A stretch of 64,000 nt of DNA from Pseudolabrys sp. (GCA_022843325.1 JALHNV010000001.1:62001-126000); one strand, 5' to 3'; positions 45,585-55,735 are shown, numbered from the stretch's first letter. Numbers and translations are program-made. Notes: generated by a model from the sequence alone, not told the origin.

Positions 45585-46709
45585 TCAATCCGGCAGCGTG
45601 GGCGGCGGCAAGGGATCCTTGGGCGCCGCCTTTTTGTCATCCGGCGGCCTGGTCTTGCGCGCGGCGCTGCGCCCGACGAACGGCATGATCAGCGACACGA
45701 AGAAGATGCGCGTGACGTGATGCGCGCCGACGTAGACCGGGTCGAGATTGAGCGCCAGTGCCAGCAGCATCATGGCATCGACCGAGCCGGGCGCGAAGGC
45801 GATCATCACCTCGGCTACGGGAAGCGACACCACCGCCATCAGTCCGGCGGCGAAGATCGCCACGACCACCAGCGCCAGCGCGAACGAACCGAACGCCGCC
45901 GCGACGAAGTTCAGCAGCAGCCGTAGCGGCATGTTGCCGAAGCGCGAGCCGGTGACGGCGCCCAGCGCGATCATCGCCGTATTCGCCACCCACCACGGCA
46001 GCACCGCGTGGATCAGGCCGCTGCCGTGCAGCACCGCCGACGTGAGCATCGTGCCGAAGAGGAGGCCGCCGGGGAAACGGAAATAAAGCGCGAGGATCCC
46101 GACCGTTGTCGATACCACCACAAGTATCGCAAGTTCGCCCAGCATGTCGGGATTGAACGGCCCGCCGAAATTGGCGGTCGACGCGCCAGCCAGACCGAGC
46201 AACGCAAGCCCCGCAGGTAGGCCAACGGCAACGAGCACGACGCGCAAGGTCTGGACGATGGCGATGCCGCGCAGATCGGCGCCAACATCCGCCGCGATCG
46301 ACAGCACCTGCGACATGCCGCCGGGCGCCGCGGCAAGATATGCGGAGGCGGTGTCCCAGCCATGCACCAGGCGCAGGTACTGCGCACCGGTGAAACCCAC
46401 CACCACCATGGCAACGATCAGCACGGCGATGCTGAGCGGATAGGTCGCCATGCCCTGCAGCGTCTCCGGCGTCACCACCGAGCCGAGCGATATGCCGATC
46501 AGCACGAAGATGACGCGCGTCAGCCAGACCGGAATATGCATCGGCCGGCGGGCCAGCGCGGCCACCGCGACCGCCATGATAGCCCCGGAAATATAGCCTC
46601 CGGGAAACCCCGTCATCCCCAGCGTCAGCCCGCCGGCGGTGGCGATGGCGAGCGTTTCCGCCACGTTGCGGAGCTTGCTCAGAAATTCACTGGAAAAGGG
46701 CGCGGACAA
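45585..46709 (-). CDS. AbrB-family membrane protein
   Basis: A 374-residue membrane protein with about ten helices in two similar halves. SAYLAAAPGGMSQVLSIAAD (first half) and the corresponding EVMIAFAPGSVDAMMLLALA (second half) are the paired motifs of the AbrB / 'ammonia monooxygenase-like' family. The name is historical; a transport or regulatory role is assumed but unproven. Proline-rich cytosolic tail. Converges with hemA, 7 bases apart. Confidence 0.85.
   Translation of the reverse strand: MSAPFSSEFLSKLRNVAETLAIATAGGLTLGMTGFPGGYISGAIMAVAVAALARRPMHIPVWLTRVIFVLIGISLGSVVTPETLQGMATYPLSIAVLIVAMVVVGFTGAQYLRLVHGWDTASAYLAAAPGGMSQVLSIAADVGADLRGIAIVQTLRVVLVAVGLPAGLALLGLAGASTANFGGPFNPDMLGELAILVVVSTTVGILALYFRFPGGLLFGTMLTSAVLHGSGLIHAVLPWWVANTAMIALGAVTGSRFGNMPLRLLLNFVAAAFGSFALALVVVAIFAAGLMAVVSLPVAEVMIAFAPGSVDAMMLLALALNLDPVYVGAHHVTRIFFVSLIMPFVGRSAARKTRPPDDKKAAPKDPLPPPTLPD
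45601..45635 (+). terminator. Probable rho-independent terminator of hemA
   Basis: The arm GGCGGCG (plus CAAGG) pairs with CCTTG (plus CGCCGCC) around a GAT loop with small bulges and is followed by TTTTT. It lies 24 bases after the hemA stop and inside the 3' end of the convergent AbrB-type gene. Confidence 0.65.
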
Positions 46710-46872
46710 GGGCGGCGGCTTTGCACGACACCGACATGCGCACCTGCGCGCGCGGCCCGTTCAGCGCCGATCAATGCCGCGCATGGGACGACACGTCAAA
46801 TTCGGACTAGTCGGGCTGCGACCATTCAGGCCGGGCAGCCTTATCCTTCCCCTGTCTTCATCCTGCCCGCGT

Positions 46873-48999
46873 TCAAAATAAAAGATCACGCGTGAGCGTT
46901 TCCAGATGACCAACCGCGCCCAATGATTCGTGCAACGCCTTGCGCTGGCCACGGCTCAGGCGCTTGACGACAACCTTGTTGCTCGGCGGCAGCCCCATAC
47001 CGATGTCGGCAATCTGCTGAGCAAGAATAAGGTCGAGCAGGACCGCCTGGGCGCGCGACAGCGCCTCGAGATCCTGAGCGCCGCCACGGCCCAGCGCCGC
47101 CACGGCCGCCAGCCGTGCCGGCGTCGCGCGCTCCAACACGTGATGCCTTATCGCCAGAACGCGCGCGGTGGCGACGATGCCGAACAGGCCGGTGGCTTTG
47201 AGGTCGATGCGGCCGTTCTCCGTGCGCAACGTGCCGAACACGGTCGTGGCAGGCTGCACCTGCCCCGAGGCGTCCGCCAGCAGTTTTGCAAAACCGGCAT
47301 TGCCCGCGGCCGCGTCGAACGCGTCGCGCCACAGCTCGTTGGCCAGCCGCGTGTCGCCATAAACGCCGACCAGATCGAAAAAAATGTCGACAGAGAGCAG
47401 GTCGGACGGGTTGGAGCGCGCGATCCATTCCGCCACGCGCGCCTGCCAGGTCGCGACCGAGCCGCGCCACGCCGCGTTCTTGGCCATCACCCCGCCTTTG
47501 CAATAGGGCACGCCAACCTCGTGCAATATGTCGGCGACGATCGTCCCCAGTTGCGCGAACCACCGGTCGGCGGAGGAGCCGGGCGCGCCATCGGCGAACA
47601 CCAGCGCGTTGTCCTGGTCCATGGCCAGCAGGCTCTCGCCGCGGCCGGCGGAGCCCAACACGCACATCGCATAGGCACAGGGCGGCGCACCGGCACCATC
47701 CGCTGCCATCTGACGCTCGGCCAGCACGGCCGCGCGCCGGGTGAGCGCGCCCAGTTCTCGCGAAATCACCGCGGCGACATCGCGCGCCGGAACGCCTTCG
47801 GCCACTAAACCTGCTGCCGCCTGCGGTAGCCGCGCCCACGCCGCCGCCAGGGCCGGCACATCGTCGGCCTGATCGACAGCGTCGCCGAGGATTGCGGCAT
47901 CCTGCGCCCGCAGCCTCAGCAGGTCACGCGAGGTGACGATGCCGCAGATGCCGCCGTTATCGTCTTCGACGCCGAGGTGTCGCAATTTGAGCCGGCTCAT
48001 GCGGCCGAGCGCGCGGTAGACGAACGCCGCGGCCGGCAGCGTCACCAGCGGCTTGCTGGCGAAGCCCGCAACGCTCTGCCCCAATGCCGACGGCCCGCGT
48101 TCGCACAGCGCCCGCATGACATCGCGTTCGGTGACGATAGCGCTTTCATCCGCGCGCAAACCTGCCACGGTCTGAGCACCGGGCGGCACCACCAGCAGCG
48201 AGGAAATCTTTTCTCGTGCCATGCAATTCAGCGCCGCGCCGAGCGAAGCATCGGCGGTGATGAATTTGACCGGCGCGCTCATCACATCGGCAACGCGGTG
48301 CCGGTACGGATAGCTGTCGATGCGCTGGAGCGCGCTGTCGTCACGCGCCTGCGGCGCCACGGCCTCTTCCCAACCCGCGCGATGCTGCTGATCGAGCACG
48401 CCGGTAAGCGCGAGACAGGCCTGCTCGGCCTCAGCCAACGTGCGTATCCGGCCATCGCGCAGCTTCGGCAGCAGCGCCAGAAATATCCGGCCGGTCAGTT
48501 CTGCGTCGCCGACCGCCGAATGGCGGCCATCGACGGTCACACCCAGCCAGCTGGCGAGATGCTCGAGCGTGTAACCACCGAGCCGCGGCTCGGCGACTTG
48601 CGCCAGCAGCCGCGTGTCAAGCGAACGCGGCGATGTCCACGGCAGCCCGGCGCGCTCGCACTCACGCTTCAGCACAGCCAAATCAAACCCGAGCGTATGA
48701 CCGATCAGGACGGAGCCGGCGGTCGCCCCAGCGATGTCCGCCCAGGCGGCCGCAAAGCCCGGCGCTGCCGCCACCGCGGCGTCGTCGATCTGATGAATGC
48801 CGGTGGCCACCGCCGGGATCGGCACGCCCGGATTGACCAGCCGCCGCACGGCAGCCGCACGGTCGAGCTTTCCGGCCTTGAGGGGCACGAGACCTATTTC
48901 GACGATACGCGCCTTGGCGGGATCGAGACCGGTCGTCTCGGTATCGATGACGATGGCGTCGAGCCCGACCAGAGGCGTTGCATTGTTCACAGGCGCCAT
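46873..48999 (-). CDS. DnaQ exonuclease–CBS–DUF294 nucleotidyltransferase fusion
   Basis: A 708-residue multidomain protein. Residues 10–190 form a DEDDh 3'-5' exonuclease (DTETTGLDP with D18/E20, IGHTLGFDLAVL, HSAVGDAELTGR). Residues 240–370 are a CBS pair (VADVMSAPVKFI, IVTERDVMRAL, GICGIVTSRDLLRL), a typical adenine-nucleotide sensor. Residues 400–545 are a DUF294-type nucleotidyltransferase (LGSAGRGESLLAMDQDNALV), followed by the DUF294 C-terminal domain. CBS-DUF294 proteins are common signal-transduction proteins; adding an exonuclease at the front is less usual. The substrate of any of the three activities is unknown. It is followed downstream by intergenic sequence and preceded by a conserved hypothetical gene. 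Confidence 0.9.
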   Translation of the reverse strand: MAPVNNATPLVGLDAIVIDTETTGLDPAKARIVEIGLVPLKAGKLDRAAAVRRLVNPGVPIPAVATGIHQIDDAAVAAAPGFAAAWADIAGATAGSVLIGHTLGFDLAVLKRECERAGLPWTSPRSLDTRLLAQVAEPRLGGYTLEHLASWLGVTVDGRHSAVGDAELTGRIFLALLPKLRDGRIRTLAEAEQACLALTGVLDQQHRAGWEEAVAPQARDDSALQRIDSYPYRHRVADVMSAPVKFITADASLGAALNCMAREKISSLLVVPPGAQTVAGLRADESAIVTERDVMRALCERGPSALGQSVAGFASKPLVTLPAAAFVYRALGRMSRLKLRHLGVEDDNGGICGIVTSRDLLRLRAQDAAILGDAVDQADDVPALAAAWARLPQAAAGLVAEGVPARDVAAVISRELGALTRRAAVLAERQMAADGAGAPPCAYAMCVLGSAGRGESLLAMDQDNALVFADGAPGSSADRWFAQLGTIVADILHEVGVPYCKGGVMAKNAAWRGSVATWQARVAEWIARSNPSDLLSVDIFFDLVGVYGDTRLANELWRDAFDAAAGNAGFAKLLADASGQVQPATTVFGTLRTENGRIDLKATGLFGIVATARVLAIRHHVLERATPARLAAVAALGRGGAQDLEALSRAQAVLLDLILAQQIADIGMGLPPSNKVVVKRLSRGQRKALHESLGAVGHLETLTRDLLF

Positions 49000-49023
49000 G
49001 TCGTCCGGCCTCCTGGCCCGCCG

Positions 49024-49632
49024 TTACGCGGCGGTGAGAACCTTGATCAAAGCGGGAATATCGGCACGCTTGGAAAACGCCTCGTGCGTGTGGCAGAGAT
49101 TTGTCTTCAGGAAATTATGGATCGCGACGTCGTCCTTGGCGCGCAGCTTCTCGTGGATCGGCATCGCCGCCAGATAGCGATCGACAAAGCGCGCCGGAAT
49201 ATCCATCACGCGCTTGATTGGATGCAGGCCCATCAATGCGAGGTCGTGGTCGAGAGTCTCTCGCAATCTGGCCCAGACCTCGGGATCCAGCGACGCCGGC
49301 ACGGGATAACGATCGAAGCCTTCCAGCGTGGCGGCATGGACGGCTGCCCGCACCGCGGCGGATCGCCCGCCCGCGGCGGGGCGCATCTCGCCTTCGACCG
49401 CTTCGGCCACCATGCCGAGCGTGACGGCAAAGGCGATCCAGCGCGCGCGCTCAAGCTCGGCCAGGAAGCTCTTGTCGTCGAACAGGATGTTGCCGAAAAC
49501 GCCGGCCCGCGCGCGGGAATATTCGAACATGCCTTTCTGCGCCAGAAAGGCGGCCTGGGCGTCGATGAAATCCGTCAGTTCGGTGCGGGTGGCGACCGGC
49601 TGGCCGCGCCGAAACATGTCGAAAAAGCCCAT
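49024..49632 (-). CDS. Conserved hypothetical protein (about 202 aa)
   Basis: A soluble, mainly helical protein; no signal peptide or membrane segment. RTELTDFIDAQAAFLAQKGM, FEYSRARAGVFGNILFDDKS and CHTHEAFSKRADIPALIKVL are its most distinctive stretches. I recall similar proteins in Rhizobiales but know no function. The ATG at 49632 is preferred to TTG 49644. It lies 24 bases before the DnaQ-CBS-DUF294 gene and on the same strand, so the pair is probably co-transcribed. Confidence 0.7.
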   Translation of the reverse strand: MGFFDMFRRGQPVATRTELTDFIDAQAAFLAQKGMFEYSRARAGVFGNILFDDKSFLAELERARWIAFAVTLGMVAEAVEGEMRPAAGGRSAAVRAAVHAATLEGFDRYPVPASLDPEVWARLRETLDHDLALMGLHPIKRVMDIPARFVDRYLAAMPIHEKLRAKDDVAIHNFLKTNLCHTHEAFSKRADIPALIKVLTAA

Positions 49633-49783
49633 AAGTCGATCCAATGCCGCTGCGGGATGACGTTCGCCCGGTCAACCTATAGCGCAGTTGACCCGGCTTG
49701 GCAGCGTGTATGGCACACTCACGCGCAAGCCGGAAATTCGGGCGTCACACATGACAGCGGCGCGCCGCAACACGCCGGCGCGC

Positions 49784-50836
49784 CTATGACGTCTTCTTCG
49801 CCTTCAACGTATCCTCGACGTACAATTTTTGCACGACAACAAGCACCACGGCCGCCAGCGGCGTGGCCAGCGCCAACCCCATCACACCGGCAAAAACGCC
49901 CATCACCACCTGCGCGATGATCGTCAGGGCCGGCGGAAGCGAGATCGTCCGCTGATGGATAAGCGGCGTGACGTAATAGCTTTCCACCGACTGGATCGCG
50001 AAATAGAGCACCGCCACATACACGACACTCTCGATGCCCTGACCGAACGCGATCAGAATAGCCGGCACCACCGCAACGATCGGCCCGAACGTCGGTATGA
50101 AGGCAAGCGCTGCCGCGATCAATGCCAGCGTCACGGCCAGTGGAATGCCCCAGAGCCACAGCCCGATAAAAGTGACAATGCCCACCAGCACCATCTCGAT
50201 CAGCTTGCCGATTACCCACCACAGCAGCTTGTCGGCGATGTCATCGGAAAGTTTGGCGGCGCGGCCGCGGTGGCGCAGCGGCACCAGCGCCATCGCGCCG
50301 TTGCGATAGGTCTGCGGCCTCGCCGCCAGATACAGTCCGAGAACGACGATCAGGAGCGCGCTGCCGAGAAAGCCGATGGTGCCCGACACTGCGCCGAAGA
50401 AGCCGGACAGCACACTGCGCACCGAGTCCTGGCCGGGGTTCTCGATCTTCTCCGCCACCCGCTTGTAGACATCGCCGCCGAGCCAACTGCCATAGCGGTC
50501 GTCCAACTCCTTCAAGGCCCGCGGCACTTCCTCAAGGAGTTGCCGTGACTGTTCGATGACCTGTGGCGCAAGCGCCCAGATCCCGAGCCCGACAATGACG
50601 ACAAGCGCGACAACCGTGCCGGCAAGAGCGGCGCCCCGCGGAATGGAGGTCCGGCCGGCGACGGCATTCGCCGCGCCGCTGAGTATCACCGCGAGCAGAA
50701 TGCCGGCAAACGCCAGGAGCAGGACATCAAGGATCTGAACGGCGATGATGAGAACGAGCGTCACGATGGCGACGGTGCGGATTGCTCGTGCGGTCTCGCT
50801 GTCGCTTCCGGTCCGGGTGCGGCTGGTTTCGGCCAT
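49784..50836 (-). CDS. AI-2E family (PerM-like) permease
   Basis: A 350-residue membrane protein with about eight helices in the AI-2 exporter / PerM pattern: two helices, a soluble segment (LAPQVIEQSRQLLEEVPRAL), then GLWLWGIPLAVTLALIAAAL, AFIPTFGPIVAVVPAILIAF and the family end VVMGVFAGVMGLALATPLAA. Members include TqsA-like exporters and Na+/H+ antiporters, so the substrate is open. ATG 50836 is chosen as the start because the frame upstream has no family similarity. Confidence 0.88.
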   Translation of the reverse strand: MAETSRTRTGSDSETARAIRTVAIVTLVLIIAVQILDVLLLAFAGILLAVILSGAANAVAGRTSIPRGAALAGTVVALVVIVGLGIWALAPQVIEQSRQLLEEVPRALKELDDRYGSWLGGDVYKRVAEKIENPGQDSVRSVLSGFFGAVSGTIGFLGSALLIVVLGLYLAARPQTYRNGAMALVPLRHRGRAAKLSDDIADKLLWWVIGKLIEMVLVGIVTFIGLWLWGIPLAVTLALIAAALAFIPTFGPIVAVVPAILIAFGQGIESVVYVAVLYFAIQSVESYYVTPLIHQRTISLPPALTIIAQVVMGVFAGVMGLALATPLAAVVLVVVQKLYVEDTLKAKKTS

Positions 50837-51037
50837 GAGCGTCGGTTTCCCTGAATTTCGCCGGCCCGGACAAGATTTCCCCCGATGCGGCTGCACGGCG
50901 CAAACGGCGCGTGAGACCAACCTCCCCTACACCGAGAGGTTCCCCGCATAACGGGATAGCGCCGGAATTCGCTGGCGACAGGGTTGGCGCGACAGAGTAC
51001 ATTTGAAAGGGGGCCTTCACCCCGGTCCGGAGCACAG

Positions 51038-54000
51038 ATGCTGCAAGGCTGGGTCGTCATCGCGGTGGCGCTTGCGTATATCGGCCTGCTGTTCCTGATA
51101 GCCAGCTACGGGGACCGCATCCGCGGCCATGGCCATGCGATCAGCCGCGCCGGCCGCACCGGCCTGCTGATCTATCCGCTGTCGCTGGCGATCTATTGCA
51201 CATCCTGGACCTTCTTCGGCTCGGTCGGCTCGGCCTCGCGCACCGGCTACGAATTCCTCACCATCTATATCGGCCCGGTGCTGATGATCGGCCTGTTCGC
51301 GCCGCTGCTGATTCGCATCGTGCGGCTGGCCAAGGCGCAGAACATCACCTCGATCGCCGATTTTATCGCCGCGCGCTACGGCAAGGGCCAGGCGGTCGCC
51401 GCCACGGTCGCGCTGATCGCCATCGTCAGTATCATCCCCTACATCGCGCTGCAGCTCAAAGCCGTGTCGTCGTCGCTGGAGACGATTCTCGCGCATCTCG
51501 CGCCGTTCGGCGGCGGGTCGCTGCCGCTGTTCGGCGACATTGCCCTGTTCGTAGCACTGTCGATGGCGACCTTCGCCGTGCTGTTCGGCACCCGGCATAT
51601 TGACGCCACCGAGCATCAGGACGGCCTGATGCTGGCGATCGCGGCGGAGTCGATCGTCAAGCTGTTCGCATTTCTGGCGGTTGGCATCTTCGTGACGTTC
51701 TGGATGTTCGGCGGCCCCGGCGCCCTGTTCGAGGCGGCGCGCAACCACACGGCAACCGCCGGCATCTTTGCCTACGAGGCGCCGCTCGACACGCTGCTGA
51801 TCACGACGTTGCTGTCGTTCGTCGCCATCATCCTGCTGCCGCGGCAATTCCATGTCGCAGTGGTGGAAAACAACAATGAAGGCGAGATCAAGCGCGCCGC
51901 CTGGCTGTTTCCGCTTTACCTGGTGCTGATCAACCTGTTTGTCGTGCCGATCGCGCTGGCCGGCATGATGACCTTCCCGGCCGGCACCGTCGACAGCGAC
52001 ATGTACGTGCTGGCGCTGCCGCTGCATTCCGGCTCCAGCGTGCTGACCATCGCCGCCTTCATCGGCGGCCTGTCGGCAGCCACCGCGATGGTGATCGTCG
52101 AATCGGTGGCGCTGTCGATCATGGTGTCGAACGACCTGATCATGCCGCTGGTTTTGCAGCGGCGTCAGGCCCTGATCAGCGGCCGCGAGAATATCGGCTC
52201 GCTGCTGCTGACGGTGCGGCGGCTGGCGATCTTCGCGATCCTGCTGCTCGCCTACTTCTATTACCGCTCGGCCGGCGAGGCGCAGTTGTTCTCGATCGGC
52301 ATCCTCGCCTTCGCCGCCATCGCGCAACTGGCGCCGGCGTTTTTTGGCGGGCTGTTCTGGCGCCGCGCCACCGCCGGCGGCGCCATCGCCGGCATGACCG
52401 TCGGCATCCTGGTCTGGGCCTATACGCTGCTGCTGCCGACGTTCGCCGACATCGGCTATCTCGGCCAGCGCTTCCTGACCGAAGGCCCGTTCGGGCTGAC
52501 GATGCTGCGGCCGCAGCATCTGTTCGGGCTCGAACTGTCGCCGCTGGTGCACGGCGTGGTGTGGAGCCTGATGCTGAATGTGCTCTGCTACATAGGCTTC
52601 TCGCTGCGCCGCGAGCCATCGCCGATCGAGCAGATCCAGGCCAATACCTTCGTGCCGTCGGACCTGACGCCCATCAAGCCAAGCTTCCGGCTGTGGCGCT
52701 CGTCGGTGACGGTGGAGGAGTTGATCACCACGGTCGCGCGCTATCTCGGCGAGGCGCGCACCCGCTCGGCGCTGGAGAATTTCGCCGCCACGCATGCGAT
52801 CAGTCTGCAAGACAAGGACGAAGCTGACTTCCGGCTGGTGCGTCACGCCGAGCATATATTGTCCTCAGCCATCGGAGGCGCCTCGGCGCGTCTGGTCGTT
52901 TCGCTGCTGCTGCGCAAGCGGACGGTGTCGACCAAGGCGGCGCTGAAGCTGCTCGATGACGCCAATGCCGGTATTCAATACAACCGCGAAATTCTTCAGA
53001 CCGCGCTCGACCACGTGCGCCAGGGCATCGCCGTGTTCGACAAGGACCTGCAACTGATCTGCTGGAACCAGCAGTTCGGCGACATTCTCGACTTGCCGCC
53101 GAGTCTGAGCCGCGTCGGCGTCGGACTGGCCGACATCCTGCGCTTCAACGGCCAGCGCGGCGGCATCGCCGCCGGCGCGATCGAGCCGTTTGTGCTCAGC
53201 CAGATCGAACGCTACGTCTCAGGCAGCGTGCCGTTCCTGGAACGCTTCGCCGAGGGCATGGTGATCGAGGTGCGTGCCAACCGCATGCCGGACGGCGGCA
53301 TCGTCACGACCTTCACCGACATCACCGCCAGCGTCGAGGCGGCCGAGGCGCTTGAGCGTTCCAACGAGACGCTCGAGCGGCGGGTGCGCGAACGCACCGA
53401 GGAACTGACGCTGCTCAACGCCGCGCTGGCCCGCGCCAAGGGCGAAGCCGACGCCGCCAACATCTCCAAGACCAAGTTTCTGGCCGCCGCCAGCCATGAC
53501 ATCCTGCAGCCGCTCAATGCGGCGCGGCTTTACGTCACCAGTCTGATCGAACGCGGCGGGCGCGACGATCGCCGTCTGGTCGACAATATCGATGCCTCGC
53601 TGGAGGCGGTCGAGGAGATCTTTGGCGACCTGCTCGACATGTCGCGGCTCGACACCGGCGCCATGCGCCCGGAATTCGCCAGCTTCCGCATCGACGAATT
53701 GATGCGGCAGATCGAGCTTGAATTTGCGCCGCTCGCCACCGCCAAGGGCATCGAACTCAAATACGTGCCCTGCTCGGCGGTGGTGCGCTCCGACCGCCGG
53801 CTGCTGCGCCGGCTGGTGCAGAACCTCGTTTCGAACGCCATCAAATACACGCCGACCGGACAGGTGCTGATCGGCTGCCGGCGGCGCGGCGATGTCCTGC
53901 GCATCGACGTCTACGATACCGGCGTCGGCATTCCCGAATCGAAGCGGCGCGACATCTTTGTCGAATTTCACCGTCTCGCCCAGGGCGCGCGCATCGCCCG

Positions 54001-54562
54001 CGGCCTCGGGCTTGGCCTGTCCATCGTCGAGCGCATCGCCCGCGTGCTCGGCTGCGCCATTACGGTCAGCTCACCGCCGAGCGGCGGCTCGCATTTTGCC
54101 GTTACGGTGCCGCGATCAAATGCCACACCGGTCGAACTGCCGGCACGCAACGACACCCGCATCGACCCGAGCCAACTCGCCGGCACCACCGCGCTGTGCA
54201 TCGACAACGAACCTTCGGTACTCGACGGAATGGAAATGCTGCTGCAAGGCTGGGGCTGCGCGGTTATCAAGGCGCCGGAGCTCGCCGAAGCGCTGACGGC
54301 CATCGACCGGAGCCCGACCCTGCCGAACGGGCTCCTGGTCGACTATCACCTGGACCACGGCAACGGCATTGAGGCGATTGCCGCGCTGCGCGCCCGCTGC
54401 GGCGACTTGCCGGCGATCCTGATCACCGCAGATCGTTCGCCGGCGGTGCGCGAGCAGGCCCGCACCGCCAACATTCAGGTGCTGAACAAACCGATCAAGC
54501 CGGCGGCGCTGCGGGCCTTGCTGGCGCAATGGCGGGTGCTGCGGACGGCGGCGGCGGAGTAG
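51038..54562 (+). CDS. Symporter-fused hybrid sensor kinase (CrbS-type)
   Basis: A 1,174-residue protein. Residues 1–490 form a Na+/solute-symporter (SSS) domain with about 13 helices (SIADFIAARYGKGQAVAATV, LPRQFHVAVVENNNEGEIKR). A PAS-type domain follows (about 650–765), then a coiled coil, HisKA with H820 in AAASHDILQPL, HATPase (QNLVSNAIKYTPTG, GLGLGLSIVERIARVLG) and a receiver with its aspartate in GLLVDYHLDH. This architecture is that of CrbS/acetate-sensing kinases that control acetate uptake and activation through a LuxR-type regulator. Such a regulator and a DUF4212-symporter operon follow immediately, so an acetate or short organic acid role is inferred. ATG 51038 is chosen because the SSS domain starts there. 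Confidence 0.93.
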   Translation: MLQGWVVIAVALAYIGLLFLIASYGDRIRGHGHAISRAGRTGLLIYPLSLAIYCTSWTFFGSVGSASRTGYEFLTIYIGPVLMIGLFAPLLIRIVRLAKAQNITSIADFIAARYGKGQAVAATVALIAIVSIIPYIALQLKAVSSSLETILAHLAPFGGGSLPLFGDIALFVALSMATFAVLFGTRHIDATEHQDGLMLAIAAESIVKLFAFLAVGIFVTFWMFGGPGALFEAARNHTATAGIFAYEAPLDTLLITTLLSFVAIILLPRQFHVAVVENNNEGEIKRAAWLFPLYLVLINLFVVPIALAGMMTFPAGTVDSDMYVLALPLHSGSSVLTIAAFIGGLSAATAMVIVESVALSIMVSNDLIMPLVLQRRQALISGRENIGSLLLTVRRLAIFAILLLAYFYYRSAGEAQLFSIGILAFAAIAQLAPAFFGGLFWRRATAGGAIAGMTVGILVWAYTLLLPTFADIGYLGQRFLTEGPFGLTMLRPQHLFGLELSPLVHGVVWSLMLNVLCYIGFSLRREPSPIEQIQANTFVPSDLTPIKPSFRLWRSSVTVEELITTVARYLGEARTRSALENFAATHAISLQDKDEADFRLVRHAEHILSSAIGGASARLVVSLLLRKRTVSTKAALKLLDDANAGIQYNREILQTALDHVRQGIAVFDKDLQLICWNQQFGDILDLPPSLSRVGVGLADILRFNGQRGGIAAGAIEPFVLSQIERYVSGSVPFLERFAEGMVIEVRANRMPDGGIVTTFTDITASVEAAEALERSNETLERRVRERTEELTLLNAALARAKGEADAANISKTKFLAAASHDILQPLNAARLYVTSLIERGGRDDRRLVDNIDASLEAVEEIFGDLLDMSRLDTGAMRPEFASFRIDELMRQIELEFAPLATAKGIELKYVPCSAVVRSDRRLLRRLVQNLVSNAIKYTPTGQVLIGCRRRGDVLRIDVYDTGVGIPESKRRDIFVEFHRLAQGARIARGLGLGLSIVERIARVLGCAITVSSPPSGGSHFAVTVPRSNATPVELPARNDTRIDPSQLAGTTALCIDNEPSVLDGMEMLLQGWGCAVIKAPELAEALTAIDRSPTLPNGLLVDYHLDHGNGIEAIAALRARCGDLPAILITADRSPAVREQARTANIQVLNKPIKPAALRALLAQWRVLRTAAAE

Positions 54563-54656
54563 GTCCGGCCTCATGGCGCGAGCGACGCGTCTCGCACCAT
54601 GAACCGCCCATCCTTGGATCGGGCGCTAGCGCGCGCTCCTCAGGATGAGGCGGACA

Positions 54657-55343
54657 TCACCCTTCCGCCACCGCGGCCTGCGACCACTGGCCGGCTTCGA
54701 TCTTGGCGGCGGCGATGACCGCCTGCGTGCGGCTCTCGACGCCGAGCTTCTGCAAGATGGCGGACACGTGTGCCTTGACCGTCGCCTCCGAGACGCTGAG
54801 CTGATAGGCGATCTGCTTGTTCAGCAGGCCTTCCGACAACATCATCAGGACGCGGACCTGCTGGGGAGTCAATGTCGCCAGACGGGCTATCAATTCGGCG
54901 GTCTCAGCATCCGAGCGAGCACTGAGATCGACGTCAGGTGGCGTCCAGACGCCGCCACTCAGGATGCGCGAGATGGCGGTACGCATGTCGTCGACGCCAA
55001 GGGTCTTTGGAATGAACCCCGACGCACCGAATTCCATGCAGCAACGAATCGTGGCGGGATCGTCATTGGCGGATACCACGGTCACCGGGACGCTTGGGTA
55101 TTGCGCGCGCATGTACATCAAGCCGGAAAAGCCGCGCACTCCCGGCATGGCCAGATCCAGCAGCACCAGATCGACCTCGCCACCCTTCTCGAGCAAGGCG
55201 GCGGCATCGTCGAAAGTACCGGCCTCCGCAATATCGACCCGCTCCAGCAGGCCGGACACTGCTTCGCGCAAGGCCCCACGAAACAGCGGGTGGTCGTCTG
55301 CGATCACCAGCCGGTACTGCAAGATCTCGTTCAACCGAACCAT
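54657..55343 (-). CDS. LuxR/NarL-type response regulator (CrbR-like)
   Basis: A 228-residue protein with a receiver (10–125; DDHP acidic pair, phospho-acceptor D63 in LLDLAMPG, lysine in FIPKTLG) and a C-terminal LuxR helix-turn-helix (LATLTPQQVRVLMMLSEGLL then NKQIAYQLSVSEATVKAHVS). It lies next to the symporter-type kinase and divergently to the DUF4212-symporter operon, the arrangement of CrbS/CrbR systems. Its likely target is the 16-bp inverted repeat at 55560–55575 in the shared upstream region. Confidence 0.9.
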   Translation of the reverse strand: MVRLNEILQYRLVIADDHPLFRGALREAVSGLLERVDIAEAGTFDDAAALLEKGGEVDLVLLDLAMPGVRGFSGLMYMRAQYPSVPVTVVSANDDPATIRCCMEFGASGFIPKTLGVDDMRTAISRILSGGVWTPPDVDLSARSDAETAELIARLATLTPQQVRVLMMLSEGLLNKQIAYQLSVSEATVKAHVSAILQKLGVESRTQAVIAAAKIEAGQWSQAAVAEG

Positions 55344-55735
55344 CCTTCGTGCAGGGCGGCGGCCAGGGGCCCCGCATGACTACGACTATAGTAGACAATA
55401 TCGAGTCGTCTCGTCTCGCATGCGTTACGAAAACCGTCTGGTGCAATGCAGCATCGATCTTCCTCGCCGTCGCGTGTCGGGAGCCGTGGATGAAACCGGA
55501 ATCGCAGTGCCCAAAGCGGCATTACGCGGCCGTTAGTCCGAAAGTCTTATAAGCCCCCGCTAACAGCGATGTTAGGTTGAAAAAACTTGGTCACAGTCGG
55601 CTCTCAAGACCGACGGACCGCGGCAAGCTCGGGGGGGCCGCCAATGAACGCCATTTTCGACCTCCCCTACCATCGACCAATCGGAAACCGAGCGCGCGGC
55701 TCGGCGCCCTTATTACTTAGGGAGGAAGGCAACCC
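55344..55735. other. Divergent regulatory region without a gene
   Basis: These 392 bases separate the response regulator from the symporter operon. No open frame is supported. The region holds the inverted repeat at 55560–55575 and, at 55720–55731, the GGGAGGAAGG ribosome binding site of the DUF4212 gene. Confidence 0.5.
55560..55575. promoter_or_regulatory. 16-bp inverted repeat, candidate response-regulator operator
   Basis: CTAACA and TGTTAG are separated by GCGA, giving a perfect 6-4-6 palindrome about 161 bases before the DUF4212 start and 217 bases from the response regulator start. The size suits a dimeric LuxR-type helix-turn-helix protein. Confidence 0.45.

Noticed and set aside
51017-52855. 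A 612-codon open frame on the minus strand
   Set aside because: It is antisense to the symporter part of the hybrid kinase and has low-complexity Gln/Arg/His composition; a shadow frame.
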